Positions 1 to 4,631 of a stretch of DNA of 6,061 bases are shown here, in pieces; position 1 is the stretch's first letter, and every line of letters starts with the position of its first letter. Source of the DNA: Rhodospirillaceae bacterium (GTDB lineage: Bacteria > Pseudomonadota > Alphaproteobacteria > Rhodospirillales > Magnetovibrionaceae); the NCBI GenBank assembly GCA_002732845.1, contig NVSZ01000018.1:11068-17128 (forward strand), given 5' to 3'. Made by a program: the position numbers and the translations under genes. The notes under the pieces were generated by a model. That model was not told the origin of the DNA. It searched no databases and was given only the letters and a program-made list of their open reading frames with translations.

Positions 1-96
1 GCGCACCGCCAACTGATTAAATTCATCAACAGCACTTTTAGAGCGCGATCCGTGGCCGCAAATCATAATGGCTGGAAGGTCTTGTGGATTAGACAT
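1..96 (-). CDS. CbiX-like sirohydrochlorin cobaltochelatase, N-terminal part (runs off left edge)
   Basis: Only the first 32 codons are in the window. The minus-strand ATG at 96-94 opens a frame beginning MSNPQDLPAIMICGHGSR, followed by a segment with AVDEFNQLA. A hydrophobic strand followed by CGHGSR near the N-terminus is the hallmark of the CbiX/SirB class of small metal chelatases. These insert cobalt (or iron) into sirohydrochlorin, and the His of the motif is a metal or catalytic residue. The start is supported by a Shine-Dalgarno sequence AGGGA (plus positions 102-106) five bases upstream. The gene is divergent from cobD, which fits a cobalamin-biosynthesis locus. Alphaproteobacterial CbiX proteins can be fused to other Cob domains, and this cannot be judged here. 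The family call rests on one motif plus context. Confidence 0.8.
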   Translation of the reverse strand, partial: MSNPQDLPAIMICGHGSRSKSAVDEFNQLAVR

Positions 97-184
97 GTTT
101 GTCCCTTTCGCTGGTCATTGCCTCTGGCTTTATCCGAAAATGGGTGGTCATGGCCTTCGCCCACTTTATACTTCGTGACGTTGT

Positions 185-206
185 TATAGAGGAGTCTATA
201 CGGACT
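185..206. repeat. Overlapping short inverted repeats between cbiX-like gene and cobD (possible operator)
   Basis: TATAGA (185-190) and TCTATA (195-200) form a perfect 6-bp inverted repeat around GGAG. Overlapping it, AGTC (193-196) pairs with GACT (203-206). Together they make a compact dyad cluster about 50 bp upstream of cobD in the 156-bp divergent spacer, just before an AT-rich stretch (211-236). Position and symmetry would suit a regulator-binding site controlling one or both cobalamin genes. No known operator was recognised and the arms are short, so chance is possible. Confidence 0.3.
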
Positions 207-252
207 TCACAATTTTAATTTATATAAAAGAATTTTGGCTTAGACTGCGCCC

Positions 253-1260
253 ATGTTCACATTTGGTGTTTTACAATCTTCTTCGGGCTTTGACCCTTTG
301 GTGTTGTTGCTTCTGGCTTTGGTGTTGGATGCCGCAGTGGGATCGATGGGCTTTGTTTTCAAAGTATTAGCTCATCCTGTAGTGATTGTGGGCAGGCTGA
401 TTTCGTGGTTTGACCATAAACTAAACCGTCCCGAGCGCAGCCAAACGGATCGGGCCGTGCGCGGAGCCATTACGGTCATTTGCATGGTCGGTTTGGGTGG
501 GGCCGCTGGCCTTGGCATTCAATGGCTGACGTTTAACCATGATTTTGGCTGGGCGGTTGAGCTTTTCTTGCTGATATCTTTATTGGCGCAACGGGAACTT
601 TATACGGCGGTTCGCCGCGTCGCCTTGGCCTTGCAACAAGACGGACTTGATGCTGGGCGAACCGCCGTGGCTCATATTGTTGGCCGTGACCCCGCCTACC
701 TAGACAAACATGGCGTCGCCCGGGCCAGCATAGAAAGCTTGGCCGAAAACTTCTCCGACGGCGTGGTGGCCCCGGTATTTTGGTATGTTTTGTTCGGCGT
801 GCCGGGCTTGCTGATTTACAAAATCGTCAACACCTTGGATTCGATGATTGGCTATCGCAATGACAAATACCGAGCCTTTGGATTTGTGGCCGCCAAACTG
901 GACGATATATTGAACCTGATTCCGGCGCGTTTGGCGGGCTTGCTGATTGTTTTTGCCGCCACCGTAGCGCCCCGTGCCAATCCGTGGCGAAGCTTCAAAA
1001 CCATGTGGCGCGATGCTTCTAAACACAAATCACCCAATGCCGGATGGCCCGAAGGGGCCATGGCCGGAGCCTTTGACATCAGTTTAGCGGGACCGCGCAA
1101 ATATTCTCAGCATACTCAAAACGATCCATGGATCGGAGGAGGCACGGCAAAAGCCACCGCGCAAGACATTGATCGGGCCTTATATCTATATATCGTTGCG
1201 TGTCTGATGAATGGATTGATTGTGGGCGTGGTTTCAATTTTCCGGTTTAGCCTCGGCTAA
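253..1260 (+). CDS. cobD: Adenosylcobinamide-phosphate synthase CobD/CbiB
   Basis: This is an integral membrane enzyme of late cobalamin synthesis. It attaches (R)-1-amino-2-propanol or its phosphate to adenosylcobyric acid, giving adenosylcobinamide (phosphate). The product is 335 aa, close to the usual 310-330. Family landmarks appear in order: a hydrophobic N-terminus with DAAVG (26-30) and HPVVIVGRLI (41-50); a membrane helix about 71-92; AVRRVALAL (119-127); the strongly conserved SIESLAENFSDGVVAP (159-174); YKIVNTLDSMIGYRND (189-204); AAKLDDILNLIPARL (213-227), leading into another helix; SPNAGWPEGAMAGA (260-273); and a C-terminal helix about 310-330. The ATG at 253 is chosen because the protein begins just before the conserved first helix. 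No good Shine-Dalgarno sequence precedes it. The gene is divergent from the CbiX-like gene. Its last 27 bp overlap the 3' end of the convergent HPt gene, leaving no room for an ordinary terminator between them. Confidence 0.97.
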   Translation: MFTFGVLQSSSGFDPLVLLLLALVLDAAVGSMGFVFKVLAHPVVIVGRLISWFDHKLNRPERSQTDRAVRGAITVICMVGLGGAAGLGIQWLTFNHDFGWAVELFLLISLLAQRELYTAVRRVALALQQDGLDAGRTAVAHIVGRDPAYLDKHGVARASIESLAENFSDGVVAPVFWYVLFGVPGLLIYKIVNTLDSMIGYRNDKYRAFGFVAAKLDDILNLIPARLAGLLIVFAATVAPRANPWRSFKTMWRDASKHKSPNAGWPEGAMAGAFDISLAGPRKYSQHTQNDPWIGGGTAKATAQDIDRALYLYIVACLMNGLIVGVVSIFRFSLG

Positions 1261-1620
1261 GTCTTGAACCAACAAGACCAATTGATCGTAATCTTTGGTG
1301 GATAGGGTTTGCCCTGTTTTTTTGATTTGAAGACAGGCGCGTTCAATTTTTTTGGCGGCAAGTGTAATTTCAGGAAAGCCGTATGTGGCCCCAGACCCGG
1401 CAAGTTTATGGGTTAGGTATTCGAGTGTTTTAAGGCCTTCGGCTTTATCTTCGAGCGAATTTTGACCCTGCAACAATTCCAAAGCCGCCGTTATGTTGTC
1501 AAAGCGACTTTCAAATTGAGCAATATATTTGGCTTGCAGGTGAGCAAGTTTTTGGCTCAAGTCTTGTGGATCATTCGCCATGGTGATTTTGTCCATTTCA
1601 AGACGTCCAGAAGACCACAT
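1234..1620 (-). CDS. Stand-alone histidine phosphotransfer (HPt) domain protein
   Basis: The product is 128 aa with no other domain. The motif THKLAGSGATYGF (residues 70-82) matches the HPt signature HxLxGSxxxxG, so His71 is the predicted phosphoryl acceptor. It sits in a predicted helical bundle: a helix about 20-50, a helix with the His at about 57-74, then EITLAAKKIERAC at about 84-96, and a C-terminal helix to the end. HPt proteins relay phosphate between a hybrid kinase's receiver and a final response regulator. The start at 1620 is favoured over internal ATGs at 1596 and 1581, because only it has a Shine-Dalgarno sequence (AGGA, plus 1628-1631, seven bases away). The gene is divergent from the single-domain receiver at 1727, its likely partner. 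It has no kinase neighbour and overlaps the cobD 3' end by 27 bp. The HPt fold is well supported; the partner is inferred. Confidence 0.9.
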   Translation of the reverse strand: MWSSGRLEMDKITMANDPQDLSQKLAHLQAKYIAQFESRFDNITAALELLQGQNSLEDKAEGLKTLEYLTHKLAGSGATYGFPEITLAAKKIERACLQIKKTGQTLSTKDYDQLVLLVQDLAEAKPEN

Positions 1621-1688
1621 TATTGGGTCCTGTACAAGAGATCAAAGGCATGTCAAAGTTAATTACCCCCTGATCATAATGCGTGAAA

Positions 1689-1730
1689 ATTAAATGGAGC
1701 CTGTTGGACATTAATTGGAGCCTGTCATGG
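1689..1730 (+). repeat. Tandem near-duplication of the receiver gene's ribosome-binding region
   Basis: Two adjacent 21-bp units (1689-1709 and 1710-1730) share the 16-base core ATTAAWTGGAGCCTGT with 15 of 16 identical. The second copy supplies the Shine-Dalgarno GGAG (1717-1720) six bases before the receiver's ATG at 1727. The first copy supplies another GGAG (1696-1699) and an ATG at 1694, which opens a six-codon frame (MEPVGH, stop at 1712-1714). That frame ends directly before the in-frame TTG of the second copy. This may be a neutral duplication or a small translational leader. Confidence 0.75.
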
Positions 1731-2125
1731 CAAACTCTGAGGCCAAAGCCCCCCTTGTGCGGGTCATCATTATTGATGACGATGGCGATATCCGAAATCT
1801 GGTTTCGGCTTTGTTGCAAGCCGAAGGCTGTGAAATTTTGGGCGAAGCCGTCAACGGCGTCGAGGGTTTAGAATTGTTTAAAAACACCCGGCCTGATCTG
1901 GTGTTTTTAGACGTAAAAATGCCCGAAATGGATGGCTTGGCAACGTTGCGAGAAATCATAAAAGTCGATGCCAAGGCGCGAGTCGTTATGTTGACCGGCT
2001 TGGATAATGAAATGCTTTCCGATGATGCCTATTTAGCCGGTGCGCGCAGTTACATCCGCAAAGATACCGAGTTGGAAATCCTGCGCGCGCGCATTGGTGA
2101 AGAAATAACCAGCCTTTCAAACTAA
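1727..2125 (+). CDS. Single-domain CheY-like response regulator
   Basis: The product is 132 aa and consists of a receiver domain only, with no output domain. With the ATG at 1727, the landmarks are the acidic pocket IIIDDDGD (Asp17-19), the phosphoacceptor Asp62 in LVFLDVKMPEMDG, the switch Thr90 in VMLTG, and the conserved Lys112 in YIRKD. All catalytic positions are present, so it should be phosphorylatable. The usual KP after the switch strand is replaced by KDTE. An in-frame TTG at 1715 would add four residues. The ATG is preferred because GGAG (1717-1720) lies six bases upstream of it. The gene is divergent from the HPt gene across about 106 bp. This suggests a phosphorelay in which the HPt passes phosphate to or from this receiver, acting by protein-protein contact or as a phosphate sink. 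No kinase or target is visible. Confidence 0.95.
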   Translation: MANSEAKAPLVRVIIIDDDGDIRNLVSALLQAEGCEILGEAVNGVEGLELFKNTRPDLVFLDVKMPEMDGLATLREIIKVDAKARVVMLTGLDNEMLSDDAYLAGARSYIRKDTELEILRARIGEEITSLSN

Positions 2126-2134
2126 TTTTTTCCC

Positions 2135-2178
2135 GCTTGATCAAGGCTGTGGTTTTTGTTGACAACACTCCATCAAGC
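2135..2178. repeat. Inverted repeat between receiver gene and gap remnant
   Basis: GCTTGAT (2135-2141) and ATCAAGC (2172-2178) form a 7-bp inverted repeat with a 30-nt loop. The left arm is itself part of the palindrome CTTGATCAAG (2136-2145). It lies between the receiver stop codon and the gap remnant stop, where convergent transcripts should end. Neither side of the stem is followed by a clear T-run in the direction of transcription, so it is not called a terminator. Confidence 0.3.
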
Positions 2179-2340
2179 TTAAAGATCGCCAGCCACTTTT
2201 ACGGCTAAGTCAGCCATGCGATTTACATAACCCCATTCGCTATCATACCAAGCCAAGACTTTGACTTGCGTGCCATTCACCACCATTGTTGAAAGCCCAT
2301 CAATGATCGAAGACCGTGGATCATCGGACGACGAAAACCG
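2179..2340 (-). pseudogene. gap: 3' remnant of a glyceraldehyde-3-phosphate dehydrogenase gene
   Basis: Reading the minus strand back from the TAA at 2181-2179, the frame contains [18 protein letters not shown] followed by [19 protein letters not shown] and ends [11 protein letters not shown]. This is the conserved C-terminal part of GAPDH (consensus DxRSSIxD, then VKVxxWYDNEWGYxNRM). GAPDH is about 335 residues, and only about the last 50 are present. Similarity fades at about 2338, an in-frame TAG lies at 2355-2353, and no start codon precedes the homologous part. In the WYDNEWGY motif the Asn, which in GAPDH contacts the NAD nicotinamide, is Ser here. This may be decay or a natural variant. 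The rest of the gene is absent from the window, so this is a truncated remnant and not an edge effect. An intact gap gene presumably exists elsewhere. Confidence 0.85.
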
Positions 2341-2361
2341 TGAGTGTTTATTCTATAGAAA

Positions 2362-2424
2362 TCATATGACGCCTTAATGACAGGCCTAAACGATGTCATC
2401 ATTAGGCGGGTTTAATTTAAGGCG
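2362..2424. repeat. Nested inverted repeats downstream of the RTX gene
   Basis: A compact symmetric element. The outer arms CGCCTTAA (2370-2377) and TTAAGGCG (2417-2424) are a perfect 8-bp inverted repeat. Inside, GCCTAA (2384-2389) pairs with TTAGGC (2402-2407), and a further GATG/CATC (2392-2395 / 2397-2400) lies in its loop. TGACA (2378-2382) can alternatively pair with TGTCA (2394-2398), which would compete with or knot the inner stem. The palindrome TCATATGA (2362-2369) abuts the outer left arm. It lies about 30 bp beyond the RTX stop codon. As a minus-strand transcript it could fold into a bulged stem that ends or stabilises the RTX mRNA, but no clear U-tract follows. It could instead mark a recombination boundary. 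Confidence 0.55.
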
Positions 2425-2452
2425 CAAAAGAGTCTGAGGGGGCACTTTCAAG

Positions 2453-4411
2453 CTAAGTGATGATAAAATTGTCAACGGTTAATAACGTGTAATCAACGTC
2501 TTCCAAAGTTGCCAATGTTATGGTCCAGGAATCTCCACCACCATTCTGATCAATTTTCAAGGTGGTCCCGCCAGTTTCATTTGAAAAGGCTTGCACGTAG
2601 TCACCGAAAGGATCGTGACCAGACACAGCCCCAAGTTCAGCAAGCAGACTCGCAATATCAAGAAGGTCTTCTCCAATTGAAAAATCAGTGATGACATCTT
2701 CGCCTTCAGAAATAGAACGATAGATAAAAATGTCGTTTCCTTCACCGCCACTCAATGTATCGCTTCCGTTATATCCTTTGAGGGTATCATTACCAACGCC
2801 ACCAAATAATTGATCGTTTCCACTCCCGCCATCAAGAAAGTCATGGCCTGCGCCGCCATACAGTTCATCATCGCCTTTGCGTCCATAAAGACGGTCATCA
2901 CCCCCTGCACCAGACAGATCATTCGCACGATGATCGCCATATAACTTATCGCCGAAAGCAGAGCCTAAAACATTTTCGACACCGGTTATGGTATCCAAAC
3001 CTTCGCCACGCGCCGTTTTTTCATTAAGTTCAACGATGACTCTTTTTGCAGAATTGACAAAACTAATCAGATCTTCGCCACTGCCGCCATTCAAGCTATC
3101 ATTGCCCTTACCACCGATCAGAACATCATCGCCACTGCCCCCGAAAAGCAGGTCGTGGCCCGTTTCACCGAACAGGATATCTGCACCAGAGGTCCCCTTG
3201 ATTTCGTCGTGGCCTTTCCCACCATAAATGATGTCATCTCCGGATCGGCCATTCAGGATATCGTGACCATTACCACCATAAATCTGATCATTTCCCTTGC
3301 CGCCGTCGATAATGTCAATACCGGTTTCCCCAAATATAAGATCATCTCCTGAACCGCCAAAAATAATATCGCGGCCTTGAAAACCATAGATGACGTCCGA
3401 ACCACTGCCGCCGTAAATAGTGTCATTGCCCTGCTCACCGTAAAGTTGGTCATTTCCTGAGCGTCCATGAATTTCGTCATGCCCACGACCTCCATAGATC
3501 ACATCATCTTCACTATTGGGAATAGGCGGAGGGGTAGTTGAGTTATTTTGCAAAAGGATGAATTCACCCGTCACTGGCTCGTAAGTATAACCCGAGAGAA
3601 CCTTGGCATTAATAAAGCCAATATCAATGGTAAACACAGCATCGTCAAAATCTTGATCTCCACCGTTATAAAGATCTTCAAATCCTAGCCTCAACAAGCC
3701 GTCATCGGTTCGCAATAAACCAACGGTGTGATCAATGCCATCGGGATTGAGGTTTACGTTATCCCCAAAACCTGCGGTATGGTACGTATGCTGCAACAGC
3801 GTGGTCTGACTGCCATTGTTCGCTGTATGGATTAGGGTGGGGTTGGTGGTGTTAACGGTAGCCTGATCACCGTCATCATTTTGAAAAGTGAATTCACCTT
3901 TACCATTCCATGTCTTAAAAAATTTATTGTTATAGTCATATCCGTTGGCAATGATAAAAAATCCAATTTGGTCTTGGGCATCAATGTTTAAATTTTCCTG
4001 ACTAACACCACCGATCAAATCTCCTCCGCTTCCTTTCAACGAGGCATTCGGCCATATGATTTCCACATTCTGAATTGCTTGGGTGTCTGGGTCAATTTTG
4101 TACCAGCCCAAGGTGTTTCGATATCCTGCACTTTCGCCTTCAAACGTGATCGATGCTCCATAATTTACAGCCATGGTGAGGGCGTTAAGAGACAGATATG
4201 ACGGTCCACCACCGCCGTAGAGTTTATCACTGCCGAAGTTTCCAAAAATCAAATCATTACCACTGCCACCCCACATAAAATCATTGCCGTTGTTTCCGGT
4301 CAATGTGTCCTCTGCTCCCTTTCCAGAAATGACTTCAGAGCCTTTTCCACCCGTTAAGGTGTCAGGCTGATCCGTGCCGATGATGGGTGTAATTGCATCG
4401 TATTTTGACAT
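2453..4411 (-). CDS. RTX calcium-binding protein with DUF4114 domain and type I secretion C-terminus
   Basis: The product is 652 aa with no N-terminal signal peptide. Layout: a short RTX block (about 21-65); a region with ESAGYRNTLGWYKI (about 93-106) and IGFFIIANG (149-157), leading to LGFEDLYNGGDQDFDDAVF (242-260), the hallmark of DUF4114; a Pro/Thr-rich hinge (about 291-299); 16 uninterrupted RTX nonapeptides (307-450); a serralysin-like linker with LDTITGVENVLGSAFGDKL (472-490); 8 more nonapeptides (492-563); and a C-terminus starting DVITDFSIGEDLLDI (572-586) and ending hydrophobic, DNFIIT. The tail resembles the type I secretion target domain of the VCA0849 class. The protein is therefore predicted to pass through an ABC/MFP/TolC channel and fold outside on binding calcium. 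The start is the ATG at 4411, not the TTG six bases upstream, because AGGA (4420-4423) is eight bases from the ATG. No catalytic domain is seen. No transporter is nearby, and truncated genes flank it on both sides. Confidence 0.93.
   Translation of the reverse strand: MSKYDAITPIIGTDQPDTLTGGKGSEVISGKGAEDTLTGNNGNDFMWGGSGNDLIFGNFGSDKLYGGGGPSYLSLNALTMAVNYGASITFEGESAGYRNTLGWYKIDPDTQAIQNVEIIWPNASLKGSGGDLIGGVSQENLNIDAQDQIGFFIIANGYDYNNKFFKTWNGKGEFTFQNDDGDQATVNTTNPTLIHTANNGSQTTLLQHTYHTAGFGDNVNLNPDGIDHTVGLLRTDDGLLRLGFEDLYNGGDQDFDDAVFTIDIGFINAKVLSGYTYEPVTGEFILLQNNSTTPPPIPNSEDDVIYGGRGHDEIHGRSGNDQLYGEQGNDTIYGGSGSDVIYGFQGRDIIFGGSGDDLIFGETGIDIIDGGKGNDQIYGGNGHDILNGRSGDDIIYGGKGHDEIKGTSGADILFGETGHDLLFGGSGDDVLIGGKGNDSLNGGSGEDLISFVNSAKRVIVELNEKTARGEGLDTITGVENVLGSAFGDKLYGDHRANDLSGAGGDDRLYGRKGDDELYGGAGHDFLDGGSGNDQLFGGVGNDTLKGYNGSDTLSGGEGNDIFIYRSISEGEDVITDFSIGEDLLDIASLLAELGAVSGHDPFGDYVQAFSNETGGTTLKIDQNGGGDSWTITLATLEDVDYTLLTVDNFIIT
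2723..2938 (-). repeat. C-terminal RTX block, 8 nonapeptides
   Basis: Eight consecutive nine-residue units of the GGxGxDxUx type (U hydrophobic), residues 492-563 of the RTX protein, for example GGAGHDFLD, GGSGNDQLF and GGVGNDTLK. The first unit, GDHRANDLS, is degenerate and lacks the central Gly. Such units form a calcium-filled parallel beta roll. The block directly precedes the secretion tail, the usual place for RTX repeats in type I substrates. Confidence 0.9.
3062..3493 (-). repeat. Central RTX block, 16 uninterrupted nonapeptides
   Basis: Sixteen perfect-phase nine-residue units (residues 307-450), from GGRGHDEIH to GGSGEDLIS, with no insertions. The calcium-binding Asp at position 6 is kept in all 16. 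Similar subunits recur (GETGIDIID and GETGHDLLF; GGSGDDLIF and GGSGDDVLI), suggesting growth by internal duplication followed by divergence. Confidence 0.93.
4217..4351 (-). repeat. N-terminal RTX block, 5 degenerate nonapeptides
   Basis: Five nine-residue units (residues 21-65): GGKGSEVIS, GKGAEDTLT, GNNGNDFMW, GGSGNDLIF and GNFGSDKLY, followed by a GGGG linker. The first two lack the canonical Asp at position 6. RTX repeats at the extreme N-terminus, ahead of the DUF4114 part, are less common than C-terminal ones. Confidence 0.85.
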
Positions 4412-4419
4412 GATCAAAT

Positions 4420-4423
4420 TCCT
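4420..4423 (-). promoter_or_regulatory. Ribosome-binding site deciding the RTX start
   Basis: AGGA on the minus strand within AAAGGAATT, eight bases before ATG 4411 and only two before the alternative TTG at 4417. This spacing favours the ATG. Confidence 0.7.
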
Positions 4424-4520
4424 TTATCTAATCGTCGTTTCTTGAAAGCCGAGCCAATGACAAAGCGGTGACATAGTTGAGCAATTGATGATAATTTTTA
4501 ACGATGTGAGCGCTATCGGT

Positions 4521-4535
4521 TTGTAGCGTTTACAA
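4521..4535. repeat. Small inverted repeat at the end of the Nudix-like fragment
   Basis: TTGTA (4521-4525) and TACAA (4531-4535) form a 5-bp inverted repeat around GCGTT. The stop codon of the 32-codon Nudix-like frame (TAA, 4532-4530) lies inside it, which places it at the presumed breakpoint where Nudix homology ends. It is too short to stand alone as evidence of a mobile element. Confidence 0.3.
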
Positions 4536-4628
4536 GGACAATTTCAGCCAAGGGCTCGCCTCATAGACAAACCGGCTTTCCAAGACATCCCATAGGGGAC
4601 GCTCGGGATTTATCCGTTTTCTTTTCAT
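4530..4628 (-). pseudogene. Probable N-terminal remnant of a Nudix hydrolase, 32 codons, directly behind manC
   Basis: The minus-strand ATG at 4628-4626 lies three bases after the manC stop. It opens a 32-codon frame that contains NPERPLWDVLESRF and VYEASPWLKLSL and ends at TAA 4532-4530. The pattern W-x-V-L-x-S-x(5-7)-P-W-L resembles the N-terminal strand region of ADP-ribose pyrophosphatase-type Nudix enzymes. The rest, including the GX5EX7REUXEEXGU Nudix box, is missing. The same frame stays open for 33 codons after the stop (to TAG 4430-4428), and the downstream reading is not Nudix-like. Close coupling to manC suggests it was once the second gene of that transcript. Alternatively it could be a genuine small ORF. 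The family assignment rests on pattern recognition over about 20 residues and is tentative. Confidence 0.5.
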
Positions 4629-4631
4629 TGT

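Noticed and set aside
97..252. Cobalamin riboswitch in the divergent cobalamin spacer
   Set aside because: The spacer is short and no B12-box-like conserved core was visible on either strand.
1629..1656. TTGACA-like -35 box on the minus strand (1656-1651) for the HPt gene
   Set aside because: The best-spaced -10 candidate (TACAGG) is poor and overlaps the ribosome-binding site, so a transcript starting there would lack it.
2126..2178. Rho-independent terminator after the receiver gene
   Set aside because: The T-run (2126-2131) comes before any stem, and the GCTTGAT/ATCAAGC stem has a 30-nt loop with no following T-tract.
3062..3493. Regular DNA repeats suggesting a CRISPR array or satellite
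   Set aside because: The periodicity is 27 bp, in phase with the reading frame, and encodes canonical RTX nonapeptides. There are no identical repeats with unique spacers.
2453..4411. Several open frames on both strands inside the RTX gene
   Set aside because: They are by-products of the repetitive Gly/Asp-rich coding sequence. None has a recognisable family or a convincing ribosome-binding site.
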